DNA of 64,000 nucleotides from an uncultured Neomegalonema sp. (GTDB taxonomy: Bacteria; Pseudomonadota; Alphaproteobacteria; Rhodobacterales; Rhodobacteraceae). The stretch lies in assembly GCA_937928005.1 (NCBI GenBank), contig CALFVD010000044.1, positions 1 through 64,000 on the forward strand, written 5' to 3'. Shown one piece after another: positions 1 to 7,490 of this stretch. Within the stretch, counting starts at the first letter, position 1; every line of letters starts with the position of its first letter. The notes under the pieces are model-generated. The model was not told where the DNA came from, ran no database searches, and saw only the letters and a list, made by a program, of their open reading frames with translations. The position numbers were made by a program, and so were the translations under genes.

Positions 1-2
1 TC

Positions 3-122
3 CGACACTTCGCCATCAACCTCGTCAGGGCCGCAAATGACAAGAAATCCATCAAGACGCGCCGGAAACGAGCTTCATGGAACCCCGAATACCTCACATC
101 ACTCATCGAACCGACCCGTTAA
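3..122 (+). pseudogene. C-terminal end of an ISAs1-family transposase (cut by window start)
   Basis: Frame 3 is open from the window edge to a TAA at 120-122 and reads RHFAINLVRAANDK...KRASWNPEYLTSLIEPTR. This is the characteristic C-terminus of ISAs1-type DDE transposases (HxALNLxRxxxDKxSIKxRRKxAxWxxxYL). Only about 39 codons are visible, so whether the full element is intact upstream cannot be judged. I could not identify a terminal inverted repeat downstream of the stop. It is too short for the ORF track. Confidence 0.75.
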
Positions 123-193
123 CCCGGATTCGTTGCCGTGGGTGACGCTTCGGCAGGATTGACACCCCTCCCCCGCTCGGCGCACCAAGTGTC

Positions 194-724
194 ATGTACC
201 CACTCATTCGCCTCGCCAAAATCTTTCTCACCAGCCCTCGGCGCGCGCCGCTTGGGCCTGATGATACTGGCATGCTCGATATGATCGTCTGGCCTTGGGA
301 TTGCGATACCTTTGTCGAGATGAATAACGGGCGGCATCTAACCCTCTATGATTTAGGCCGGTTTGATTATGGCGCGCGTTGCGGATTGCTGCCTCTCCTC
401 AAGACCAAGGGTTGGGGGCTGGTGGTCGCCGGATCGACCATTCGATACCGCAAACGTCTGCGCCCGTTCGAGCGGTATCGCCTGCATACCCGCCTGATCG
501 GGCGTGATGACCGCTGGTTCTATTTCGTGCAAAAGATGGAGCGCGGTGGCGATGTTTGCTCCTCAGCCCTCATCCGAACTGCCGTCACCACCAAGGGCCG
601 CATCCTTCCCTCACAAGAAGTCGCCGACGCCCTTGGCAATTCGGATTGGCGTCCCGATATGCCCCCTTGGGTAAAAGCATGGATCGCCGCCGATAACAGC
701 CGCCCGTGGCCGCCACAGGAGTAG
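194..724 (+). CDS. Hotdog-fold acyl-CoA thioesterase (THEM6/4HBT_2-like)
   Basis: 176 aa. The segment around residues 35-60 (WDCDTFVEMNNGRHLTLYDLGR) has the hotdog pattern in which D and N side chains and a helix follow 'MNNGRY', as in 4HBT_2/THEM6-type thioesterases. The next strand region (GSTIRYRKRLRPFERYRLHTRLIGRDDRWFYF) matches the antiparallel sheet of the same fold. Members are presumed to hydrolyse acyl-CoA thioesters; substrate is unknown here. The N-terminus is slightly hydrophobic, and no export signal is obvious. It stands alone between the transposase tail and the DUF6494-Mrp cluster, about 90 bp upstream of the latter. Confidence 0.75.
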   Translation: MYPLIRLAKIFLTSPRRAPLGPDDTGMLDMIVWPWDCDTFVEMNNGRHLTLYDLGRFDYGARCGLLPLLKTKGWGLVVAGSTIRYRKRLRPFERYRLHTRLIGRDDRWFYFVQKMERGGDVCSSALIRTAVTTKGRILPSQEVADALGNSDWRPDMPPWVKAWIAADNSRPWPPQE

Positions 725-816
725 TGTGTGACTAGGCTGGCTATCGCCTTCGCCGCGCCACTATGCTAACCCCGATACTGATTAATGGCGCGCAAGCGCA
801 TAGGGGGAACAACGCC

Positions 817-1020
817 ATGGCCGATGACGGTTTCAACATGTCACTACGCAAATACCTCAAGCGCGTAGGCGTCACATCGCAGCAATCCATCGAGGAAGCG
901 ACCCGCAGGGCGCGCGAGTCCGGTAAGACCGGCCAAGTCGATGCCCGTATGGTCCTGACCATCGACGGTGAAGAAATCAATGTCGTAGAAGGTCAAATCA
1001 CGCTGGAGAGCGGCGAATGA
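817..1020 (+). CDS. DUF6494-like small protein upstream of Mrp
   Basis: 67 aa from the ATG at 817, which is preceded by AGGGGG at a sensible distance; the ORF-track start at 763 has no such site. The sequence MADDGFNMSLRKYLKRVGVTSQQSIEEATR resembles the DUF6494 family of short alphaproteobacterial proteins (from memory, not searched). The stop codon overlaps the start of the mrp gene by 4 bp (ATGA), so the two are probably translationally coupled. Role unknown; the coupling suggests a link to Fe-S protein maturation or to a client of the Mrp carrier. Confidence 0.7.
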   Translation: MADDGFNMSLRKYLKRVGVTSQQSIEEATRRARESGKTGQVDARMVLTIDGEEINVVEGQITLESGE

Positions 1021-2153
1021 GCGGCCCAACAAAAGATGATATCCTCGCCACCCTCTCGCGTATCACCGACCCTGCTAAGGGTACGGATATCGTCTCCGCC
1101 AAGATGGTGTCGGGCCTTGTCGTCAAAAATGGTGCGGTCGGCTTCGCGTTGGAGGTGGACCCTGCGCGCGGGGCGGCGCTCGAACCTTTGCGTAAGGCCG
1201 CCGAAGACGCCGTGAAGGGCATGGATGGCGTCACCTCAGTCACCGCCGTCTTGACCGCCCATTCCGATACCCCCGGCAGCGCACCGCCTCCCACAGCCGC
1301 CGCCGCACCGAAAGGCCCGCCCCCCAATCTCGGGTTGGCCAAAGAAGGCGATAAGCCAATCCCAACCTCCAAGGATACCGGCCCAATCGAAGGTATCGAT
1401 CGCATCATCGCTGTAGGCTCAGGCAAGGGCGGCGTGGGAAAGTCTACGGTTTCGGCCAATATCGCGCTGGCGCTAGCCGCACAGGGCAAAAAAGTCGGCC
1501 TGCTCGATGCCGATGTGTATGGCCCTTCACAGCCCCGAATGCTCGGCGTATCTGGTCGCCCGTCCACCCCGGACGGTAAGACCATCCTACCGCTTCGCAA
1601 CTATGGCGTCACTGTCATGTCGATGGGGTTCATGCTCGAAGACGATCAATCCGTCGTTTGGCGTGGCCCGATGTTGATGAGCGCGTTGCAACAGATGCTG
1701 CGACAAGTGCAGTGGGGCAAGCTCGACTATCTGATCGTTGATCTGCCCCCCGGCACCGGCGATGTACAACTCACCTTATCGCAAAAGACTCAGGTAGACG
1801 GCGCAGTCATCGTCTCGACACCGCAGGACGTGGCCCTGATTGATGCCAAGAAGGCCATCGACATGTTCACCAAGTTGAACGTGCCACTCCTCGGCATGAT
1901 CGAGAACATGAGCACCTATATCTGCCCTAACTGTGACCATGAGGCCCATATCTTCGGCCATGGCGGCGCAAAAAAAGAAGCGGGGACACTCGGCATTCCT
2001 TTCCTAGGCGAAATCCCCCTCGATATCGACATCCGCACATCCTCCGATGGTGGCACCCCCATCGTTGTCGGCAAGCCGAAAAGCCCACAAGCCGCCCGCT
2101 TCCGCGACATAGCCGCAGCCATTATCGACGCCACCACAAAGGTGCCCGCGTGA
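1017..2153 (+). CDS. apbC: Mrp/NBP35-type Fe-S cluster carrier ATPase (ApbC)
   Basis: 378 aa, the usual length for the long Mrp type. An N-terminal MIP18/DUF59 domain (about residues 5-85) is joined by an Ala/Pro-rich linker to a P-loop NTPase with the deviant Walker A GSGKGGVGKST (about 140). Further ParA/Mrp features are DADVYGPSQPRML, VDLPPGTGDVQLTL and the cluster-binding CPNC motif near residue 302. The family binds a labile [4Fe-4S] cluster at a dimer interface and transfers it to apoproteins in the cytosol. It overlaps the DUF6494 gene by 4 bp and is followed after 58 bp by the ligase-like gene; the spacer holds a small CAGTGA/TCACTG dyad. Confidence 0.95.
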   Translation: MSGPTKDDILATLSRITDPAKGTDIVSAKMVSGLVVKNGAVGFALEVDPARGAALEPLRKAAEDAVKGMDGVTSVTAVLTAHSDTPGSAPPPTAAAAPKGPPPNLGLAKEGDKPIPTSKDTGPIEGIDRIIAVGSGKGGVGKSTVSANIALALAAQGKKVGLLDADVYGPSQPRMLGVSGRPSTPDGKTILPLRNYGVTVMSMGFMLEDDQSVVWRGPMLMSALQQMLRQVQWGKLDYLIVDLPPGTGDVQLTLSQKTQVDGAVIVSTPQDVALIDAKKAIDMFTKLNVPLLGMIENMSTYICPNCDHEAHIFGHGGAKKEAGTLGIPFLGEIPLDIDIRTSSDGGTPIVVGKPKSPQAARFRDIAAAIIDATTKVPA

Positions 2154-2211
2154 CTTTGGATCAGATATCCTATGGGCCAGTGAGTAAGATCACTGTCACA
2201 GGTCGAGCACC

Positions 2212-2982
2212 ATGACCATCGGTTACGATCCCGACATGCCCCCCACGGGCGCAAAGCCGCAATTCCCACCGCTCCTTGACGGGGTCGAAACGCGGGAGGG
2301 GGTTGATCCGTTCGACAAAGCCCTCGCCGATGCCCAGAGTGGGCGCGGCGAAACGGGCAATCTCTACTGGTCCTCCGACGATGACGTGCTTCGCGCTGCT
2401 CTGGTCTTTGAGCCAGAACAGCCTCTTATCGACGCCCTACCCATCCTCTTCGCCGTCGCGAACGGTCTTAATGACTGCATCGGCGCGCTCGCCCCGCCCG
2501 AAGTCGGCCTGCTGCATGTCTGGCCCACCGGGATCAAGATTAATGGCGCGCATTGTGGGGCATTCCGCGTACAAGCATCATCATGGCAACCCGACACTGT
2601 GCCCGAATGGATCATCATTGGCCTGTCCCTCGCGCTTTCATCTAACGTCACAGACCCGGGCGAACGCCCCGACCTAACCGCATTGGCCGAAGAAGGCTGT
2701 GGCCATCTCAGCCGCGTGCGCCTCCTGGAAAGCTGGTCACGCCACACACTCGTCTGGATCAATCGCTGGGCCGATGATGGGTTTCGCCCAATCTTTGAGG
2801 CATGGCTCGCACGGGCCGATGGGCGCGGTGACGCGATAACACTAGAGGATTCCACAGGCACGTTTCTGGGTCTCGACGAACAGGGTGGCCTCCTCCTCAA
2901 AACCGATTCCGGCCCCCGCACAATCCCTTTAGCCGAAGCACTTCAACAAGGACGCGGCTGGCCATTGGAGGCGACCCCATGA
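2212..2982 (+). CDS. Biotin/lipoate-protein ligase family protein (DUF4444 type)
   Basis: 256 aa. The N-terminal two thirds resemble the LplA/BirA catalytic fold as found in the alphaproteobacterial 'biotin/lipoate A/B protein ligase family' proteins (PPLLDGVETREGVDPFDKALADA, HVWPTGIKINGAHCGAFRV), and the C-terminal about 60 residues (DGRGDAITLEDSTGTFLGLDEQGGLLLKT) form a small SH3-like barrel comparable to the C-terminal domain of biotin ligases. The canonical lipoate-binding RRxxGGGxV motif is not visible, so ligase activity is an assumption. It overlaps the next gene by 4 bp (ATGA), placing it in an operon with mrp and DUF6505. Confidence 0.75.
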   Translation: MTIGYDPDMPPTGAKPQFPPLLDGVETREGVDPFDKALADAQSGRGETGNLYWSSDDDVLRAALVFEPEQPLIDALPILFAVANGLNDCIGALAPPEVGLLHVWPTGIKINGAHCGAFRVQASSWQPDTVPEWIIIGLSLALSSNVTDPGERPDLTALAEEGCGHLSRVRLLESWSRHTLVWINRWADDGFRPIFEAWLARADGRGDAITLEDSTGTFLGLDEQGGLLLKTDSGPRTIPLAEALQQGRGWPLEATP

Positions 2983-3488
2983 AACTCGCGCGCAGCATTC
3001 GCTTTGACGAATCCGACACCAACGTGTTTGACCACGCAGCGGATGCGGGGGAATGGTGCGTCTCTGGCGCATTTGCCTTTTCTGACTTTACCGAAGCTGA
3101 TCTAACAGGCAAACCTCGCCAAGCCTTCCGCAACGGTTGGCTCTCCGTTGAGGGATTCGGGCGTTCTACCTTCGTCGCCACCGCTGAAATCGAGCCGACA
3201 GAGATTGATGCCCTATCCATGGCTCTCGCCGCCCATTTTGTGCAATCCTACGGTGCGCCAAACCTTGAGGCCGCTCTACCCGTCGCCGAAGAAGAACTAC
3301 GCCACATGCTTGATCTCTGCGATGATCACGCCCCCAATACCCTGCTCGTCGTCGAGCGTAGCATCACGGACGCAGGCATCCACGAAGCCTTTCGCGCCAT
3401 CAAACCGGCGGAAGCGTCTGTGGTCGATGTGCTGGGACCAATGGCCGACCACGCCATCGAAATGAGCCAAGTAAAGCGAGAAGATTGA
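2979..3488 (+). CDS. DUF6505-like protein
   Basis: 169 aa. The start MKLARSIRFDESDTNVFDHAADAGEWCVSGAF looks like the DUF6505 family, which commonly accompanies the DUF4444-type ligase gene in alphaproteobacteria (recalled, not searched). No transmembrane segment or catalytic motif stands out. It overlaps the ligase gene by 4 bp. It ends the plus-strand operon DUF6494-mrp-ligase-DUF6505; the next gene is convergent, 137 bp away. Function unknown. Confidence 0.7.
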   Translation: MKLARSIRFDESDTNVFDHAADAGEWCVSGAFAFSDFTEADLTGKPRQAFRNGWLSVEGFGRSTFVATAEIEPTEIDALSMALAAHFVQSYGAPNLEAALPVAEEELRHMLDLCDDHAPNTLLVVERSITDAGIHEAFRAIKPAEASVVDVLGPMADHAIEMSQVKRED

Positions 3489-3625
3489 CCCCTCGGCGTC
3501 AGGATCAACGCGGTAGCTGATGCAACCCGCGCCCCACCCATGCGGATTCTACGAAGTCGCAGGCAGAACGGATTCAGGATGAAGATATCGGCCCAAAGAC
3601 TGACGAAGAATCCTGATTACAGCCG

Positions 3626-3961
3626 CTATTTTGGCTTAAGTTTCATCCCAAGTGGTGGCCTGTCTTCTTTTACGGGTCTTCGTTGGCCCTGCGTGGGTTG
3701 AGCTGCCGTTTTCGACGAAGGTTTTGGCATCACCGGACGTCCTTGCCCGCCGCCTTGTTTACGTTTAATCTCACCCGCTGCCTGTCCGAGATATTCGGCC
3801 ATTTGCTGAAAATCACTCAGCTTCATCACCACATCTGTCACCGGCTGCGGCGGCGCAAGCGGCTTACCCTGCCCATCATGCCGCTGATCAGTAAGCGTAA
3901 AACTGACCAGATTTCCCTCAACGATAAAATTCGCGAGGCCATTGACGAAACTGCGGGTCAT
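3626..3961 (-). CDS. Small uncharacterised protein, last gene of the paralogue operon
   Basis: 111 aa. The first 65 residues (FVNGLANFIVEGNLVSFTLTDQR, DVVMKLSDFQQMAEYLGQAA) look like a compact beta-rich domain followed by a helix; the rest is a basic, Pro/Gln-rich tail (KRKQGGGQGRPVMPKPS) likely to be disordered. The ATG overlaps the stop of the upstream gene (ATGA), with AAGGAG in front, so it is translationally coupled to it. I do not recognise a family. Its position suggests a partner of the two paralogous proteins upstream. Confidence 0.75.
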   Translation of the reverse strand: MTRSFVNGLANFIVEGNLVSFTLTDQRHDGQGKPLAPPQPVTDVVMKLSDFQQMAEYLGQAAGEIKRKQGGGQGRPVMPKPSSKTAAQPTQGQRRPVKEDRPPLGMKLKPK

Positions 3962-4641
3962 GCTTGCTCCTTCGGTTCAAGTAGACGCGCGGGCCGATGA
4001 TGCCCGGCACGTTCGATCATGGGCCGCACGTCGCGCCCTATGGTGGCGACGCCGTCGATTGCCCGACGATGGCGGCTGAGGGCGGGGGTTGCACTTGCTT
4101 CGACCAGACGAACCTTTGCATAGGGATCGGGCAAATCGAACGAGACATAAGCGACCGGTTCGCCGCGCTTTAGCACCCAGTCACGATCCGTGTCTTCCCA
4201 CTCAATTGCCAAATTCAACGGGCGCGGCCAGTCACGAAACGGAAAACGCCCCGCAACCAGCGGCCCCGGCCAATGGCGCGGCCCGTCCGCAAGAAAAGCG
4301 GGCATCAACGATACGGTGCAATGCTCATCAGTGACGAAGACTGTATTGAGCGCAATCTGTACCACAGACACGTCTGCACGTCGCCGCGCCCCTTCCGCGA
4401 AAGACGTCACCAACCCCTCAAACCCAGCCTGTCGCAGTCCGCTTCCTTCTACCAGCACACAGCCTTGCGGTGAATTGGGCGCATAGCGAAGGACGGCATC
4501 AATAGGCGAATAGAGTTCGACCATCCGCCCCCGTAGCGAAGTAGGAAGCCGATCATCGTCGAGTAATCTAGGACGAGGAAATGCAAAGGCGGCCTGCGGC
4601 CATGTGTTAATCCAGCCGATATCGACAATCTCGTCAGGCAT
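3958..4641 (-). CDS. Uncharacterised protein, paralogue of the adjacent upstream gene
   Basis: 227 aa from the ATG at 4641, which overlaps the upstream stop by 8 bp; the ORF-track start further upstream adds 23 residues inside the neighbour and is unlikely. It aligns by eye with the neighbour over most of its length: TVFVTDEHCTVSLMPAF versus FFLVTDEPCWVTQIPPF, GPLVAGRFPFRDWPRPL versus GSMSAGRFPLHLWPRSL, and a shared RGEP/RTGEP turn. The layout vaguely recalls DUF6065-type proteins, but the match is too weak to name. No export signal or membrane segment is visible. Middle gene of a three-gene coupled operon. Confidence 0.75.
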   Translation of the reverse strand: MPDEIVDIGWINTWPQAAFAFPRPRLLDDDRLPTSLRGRMVELYSPIDAVLRYAPNSPQGCVLVEGSGLRQAGFEGLVTSFAEGARRRADVSVVQIALNTVFVTDEHCTVSLMPAFLADGPRHWPGPLVAGRFPFRDWPRPLNLAIEWEDTDRDWVLKRGEPVAYVSFDLPDPYAKVRLVEASATPALSRHRRAIDGVATIGRDVRPMIERAGHHRPARLLEPKEQA

Positions 4642-5368
4642 TATCCACCGGCACAAGCAATCGTTTCGGGCGGCGGCTTTCGGCCTCGCGCCACACCCCT
4701 TCGATATCATCCGTAATCTCGCCCACGGCCTCCATACCGGCTCGATATTCGACCAGATCAGGCGTCAATGCGGCTTCGACCAAATCAGGGCGAGCGCCCG
4801 GATCGCCAAATTCACACATCAGGTAACAAAGCGGCTCACCAGTTCGGATCGTCAGGTCACGCGAAAAGTCATCCCACTCGAATGGCCATTGTAGGCTACG
4901 CGGCCATAGATGCAACGGAAAGCGCCCCGCCGACATACTGCCCGGCCATGACCGCATCGCAGAATCAAGGAATGGCGGAATCTGCGTTACCCAGCACGGC
5001 TCATCAGTGACGAGAAAAAATGGCAGCTTGATCTGAAGCACTGGGCGACGCGGATCACGCCAACGTTCAGGTGGTTCTATGGTCAGAAAACCCCCTATAT
5101 CGTCTTCTGAAACGCTTGTTCCAGCGGGCACGACGAACAACTCGACCTCGCCATCTTCCTCGACCGCACGCATTCGTAGATCGAACGGCGCGGGTATCTC
5201 AACCAACCGCCGCTCCAATTCATTAACCGCTGGACAATTTTGCACCGAGCGCGGCGATAATGGTCGGTTACGGGTTGAAAATACGGTTCGCGGTGGCTCG
5301 AAGGCAAAAGCCCCCTCTTCGCGGTCGCAAGACCACCCAACTTGCACGTTCTTAATCGGTCCATTCAT
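4634..5368 (-). CDS. Uncharacterised protein, first paralogue of the operon
   Basis: 244 aa, soluble-looking and rich in Pro, Arg and Trp. Central region: FFLVTDEPCWVTQIPPF, then an SxxAGRFPLHLWPRSLQW stretch and FRTGEP-like turn, all repeated in the next gene, so the two arose by tandem duplication and have since diverged strongly. I do not recognise the family with confidence. It begins the operon 4634-5368, 3958-4641, 3626-3961, in which every junction overlaps. Upstream lies the IS1182-type remnant, so the operon promoter must be in the short region 5369-5490. Confidence 0.75.
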   Translation of the reverse strand: MNGPIKNVQVGWSCDREEGAFAFEPPRTVFSTRNRPLSPRSVQNCPAVNELERRLVEIPAPFDLRMRAVEEDGEVELFVVPAGTSVSEDDIGGFLTIEPPERWRDPRRPVLQIKLPFFLVTDEPCWVTQIPPFLDSAMRSWPGSMSAGRFPLHLWPRSLQWPFEWDDFSRDLTIRTGEPLCYLMCEFGDPGARPDLVEAALTPDLVEYRAGMEAVGEITDDIEGVWREAESRRPKRLLVPVDNA

Positions 5369-5486
5369 AAGAATAGCGTGCCATTATGTTGGGGCGTGTA
5401 TCAAGGCCAATCCGTCTTCGGATACAGCAATAAACGACTACCGGCTGAAAGCCGGATCGGCACGCCCTACGGTGGACTCAGATCAC

Positions 5487-5633
5487 GCTGAAATTGTCGT
5501 CAATAACAACGACCGGAACTTTACCAAGGCATCGCTGAAGCGCGATCTGGCGAGACTGGACGAACGGCTGGAGCGCCGTCTCAAGGATACGAACGAGGCA
5601 GACACGCAGGATGACGACGTGCCCCTAGGCTAA
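5487..5633 (+). pseudogene. Fragment of an IS1182-type transposase
   Basis: The plus-strand frame reads VVNNNDRNFTKASLKRDLARLDERLERRLKDTNEAD, which matches the internal IS1182-family segment (FKAVNxRDRNFTxAKxxRRxxxIExSxxRYLxxLDxAD). Only about 45 codons remain before a stop at 5631-5633; neither the N-terminal DDE half nor the C-terminus is present. The ORF-track line 5079-5633 joins this fragment to a shadow frame of the minus-strand gene and is not a gene. It is a decayed insertion that marks a boundary between the paralogue operon and the quorum-sensing genes. The 427-bp stretch 5369-5795 holds only this remnant and the lux box. Confidence 0.65.
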
Positions 5634-5716
5634 TTGATTCGCGGTAATAAATCACAGCTATTGATGGTGTGATGCACAGCATACATATCACTAGGCCACT
5701 TAAAGCCGAAAAATCA

Positions 5717-5732
5717 CTGTCGGAAAAGACAG
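5717..5732. promoter_or_regulatory. Putative lux box (CT-N12-AG) in front of the quorum-sensing operon
   Basis: CTGTCGGAAAAGACAG is a perfect 5-bp dyad fitting the CT-N12-AG rule of LuxR-type operators. It sits inside a larger imperfect palindrome, CGAAAAAT...ATTTTCG (5707-5742). Its centre lies about 71 bp before the start at 5796, which leaves room for a lux-type promoter with a transcription start near 5767. LuxR/AHL would be expected to activate the downstream genes from here. Binding is inferred only from the pattern. Confidence 0.6.
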
Positions 5733-5795
5733 GTAATTTTCGACATGTTGCGCATACATCGTTTTTAGTCCTTATTTACTGCGAAAAAGCAGGAA

Positions 5796-5999
5796 ATGGC
5801 TCAAAACATGGCGCTAACAAAAGATAACCAATCTATTCTCGCATACGAGATTGAACGCCTGCGATCCGCAATGTGCCCAGATCGCTATCCATATACGCAT
5901 GAGTTTTTACAACTTGCCACGCTGGCTGCTCATCGTGAGAGTGTAGATGACGATGGTCAAACCATACTTAATCTGGCGCAACTGAGGATCACACATTAG
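5796..5999 (+). CDS. Small uncharacterised ORF preceding luxR
   Basis: 67 aa, no recognised domain; predicted largely helical and soluble. Two in-frame ATGs (5796 and 5808) are possible and neither has an ideal Shine-Dalgarno: AGGA is too close to the first and about 13 nt from the second. It lies 9 bp upstream of luxR on the same strand and directly downstream of the lux box, so it would be co-transcribed with luxR. Base composition is AT-richer than the neighbourhood. It may be a genuine quorum-sensing accessory peptide or merely a leader ORF that keeps luxR translated. Confidence 0.5.
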   Translation: MAQNMALTKDNQSILAYEIERLRSAMCPDRYPYTHEFLQLATLAAHRESVDDDGQTILNLAQLRITH

Positions 6000-6008
6000 T
6001 GTGGCACT

Positions 6009-6746
6009 ATGGGAAATACTAAAAACAGCCGAGATTTTCTGAACTCACTAGCGGAGCGTCAGGAAAATACAGATATCACTGATCTTTTCGATGATGTTAG
6101 AGAAACCTATGGGCTTGCACATATTGTCTATCATGCAACGAATATCAAAGGCTTGACGGATGATGAGCCGTATCTTCGGCTCACCTATCCCGATGATTGG
6201 GTGTCGCGGTATTTTGAGAAAAACTATTTCGCACTCGATCCGGTTGTCGAAGCCGGAAACGAAAGCCAATTCCCGTTTAACTGGAACCGGCTGGATTGGA
6301 AGAGCCGTCAGCGGCGCAACTTTCTAGGCGATGCCGCCGAACACAAGGTGGGCATGAGCGGAATGTCGATCCCCATCCATGGTCCTGGTGGACAACATGC
6401 AATCTTATCCGTCACGAGCTTTATGCTAGAACGGGAATGGGATCTGTTTTTGCGCAGCTACATGGGCGATTTTCAACGGGTCGCGAGCTACGTTCATCAA
6501 GCAATATTGGAATCGGAAGGTGTAGAGAAACCCTCTAGCAAACCCTCATTATCTCCCCGCGAAATTGAGGTGCTGCAACTCTGCGCGAATGGCATGAACA
6601 CCGACTCTATTGCCGATGCATTGGGTGTAAAGGAGCGGACGATCCGAGCATTCATCGAAACGGCACGGTACAAACTGAACGCGCTGAACCGTATCCACGC
6701 AGTTGCAAAAGCCATTGGCCATGGATTGATCCACCCACCTTCATAG
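6009..6746 (+). CDS. luxR: LuxR-family AHL-responsive transcriptional regulator
   Basis: 245 aa. The N-terminal autoinducer-binding domain (about 20-165) keeps the signature residues in correct spacing: W and Y in DDWVSRY, DP nine residues later (ALDP), a Trp in FPFNW and Gly in SGMSIPIHG. The C-terminal LuxR HTH (about 180-240) shows LSPREIEVLQLCANGMN with the invariant Glu, Leu and Gly. It should bind an acyl-homoserine lactone and control target promoters. The adjacent luxI on the same strand, 93 bp downstream, makes a cognate pair. No clear ribosome-binding site precedes the ATG. Confidence 0.93.
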   Translation: MGNTKNSRDFLNSLAERQENTDITDLFDDVRETYGLAHIVYHATNIKGLTDDEPYLRLTYPDDWVSRYFEKNYFALDPVVEAGNESQFPFNWNRLDWKSRQRRNFLGDAAEHKVGMSGMSIPIHGPGGQHAILSVTSFMLEREWDLFLRSYMGDFQRVASYVHQAILESEGVEKPSSKPSLSPREIEVLQLCANGMNTDSIADALGVKERTIRAFIETARYKLNALNRIHAVAKAIGHGLIHPPS

Positions 6747-6749
6747 ATG

Positions 6750-6762
6750 CACTTAATAAGTG
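6750..6762. promoter_or_regulatory. Dyad CACTTA-A-TAAGTG between luxR and luxI
   Basis: A perfect 6-bp inverted repeat with a single-base centre, immediately after the luxR stop; a partial second copy (ACACTAATAAGT) follows at 6778-6789. It does not fit CT-N12-AG, so it is not a standard lux box. It could be an operator for another regulator of luxI or part of a weak luxR terminator. No U-run follows. Confidence 0.3.
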
Positions 6763-6839
6763 TATATTTATTGTTTTACACTAATAAGTCGATTCCTTTA
6801 GTATTCTCCCGCATGGGGTGAATATCTGGGGAATATGTT

Positions 6840-7484
6840 ATGATACGTATGATTACGGCAAAGGACTACGCGGGTAGTGCCGATGTCCTCGCAGAGATGT
6901 TTCAGGCGCGCAAACGGCTGTTCAAGGATCGGCTCGATTGGGACGTGACGGTGGATCATCGGGGTTGGGAAGTTGATGAGTACGATGCGCTCAAGCCCGT
7001 CTATCTGGTTGCACTGGACGAAACGGGTAGCCATCAGGGGTCGCTACGCCTGTTGCCGACGACTGGTGATACGATGTTACGGGATCATTTTACCGAAGTC
7101 TTTGATGGGGTAGTCATCGAGTCGCCGGTCATCTGGGAATGTACACGCTTTTGCGTGGATTCGCGGGCGTCGGAGAATCTGACCCCGCGCGGGGTGCAGA
7201 GTGTAACGATGGAGTTATTGCTCGGCATCTGCGAGACGGGGCTAGCGGCGGGGGCAGAGCAAATTGTCGGAGTTTTCGATCGTCGGATGATCCGCATCTA
7301 CCAACGGGGCGGATGGTCGCCCGAACTGGTGGGAGAAAACGGCGAAGGGCGCGACCGGGTTTATCTTGGGCTATGGGATGTGAGCGAGGAAAGCGCAGCG
7401 TCGATCCGCAAGGCGAGCGGGTTTAGCGGGTCAGTGCTTGAGGCGGGTAAGACACAGAAGGCCGTGCGGCCTATCGTGGCGTGA
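6840..7484 (+). CDS. luxI: Acyl-homoserine-lactone synthase
   Basis: 214 aa, typical LuxI length. Conserved residues are all present: the R..F..W cluster in QARKRLFKDRLDW, the paired acids in DEYD, R in SLRLLP, and E/R in WECTRFCVD. The enzyme makes an AHL signal from S-adenosylmethionine and an acyl carrier (acyl-ACP or acyl-CoA). Chain length cannot be read from the sequence. GGGGA lies 8 nt before the ATG. The gene follows luxR on the same strand and converges on the nuclease gene, with only 6 bp between stops. Confidence 0.95.
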   Translation: MIRMITAKDYAGSADVLAEMFQARKRLFKDRLDWDVTVDHRGWEVDEYDALKPVYLVALDETGSHQGSLRLLPTTGDTMLRDHFTEVFDGVVIESPVIWECTRFCVDSRASENLTPRGVQSVTMELLLGICETGLAAGAEQIVGVFDRRMIRIYQRGGWSPELVGENGEGRDRVYLGLWDVSEESAASIRKASGFSGSVLEAGKTQKAVRPIVA

Positions 7485-7490
7485 CTTGGC

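Noticed and set aside
5079-5486. Plus-strand 184-aa ORF upstream of the IS1182 fragment
   Set aside because: Its first part is antisense to a conserved-looking minus-strand gene; only the last part resembles transposase.
6747-6839. Lux box directly in front of luxI
   Set aside because: The dyad CACTTAATAAGTG does not satisfy CT-N12-AG, and no other site in the gap does; kept only as an unassigned dyad.
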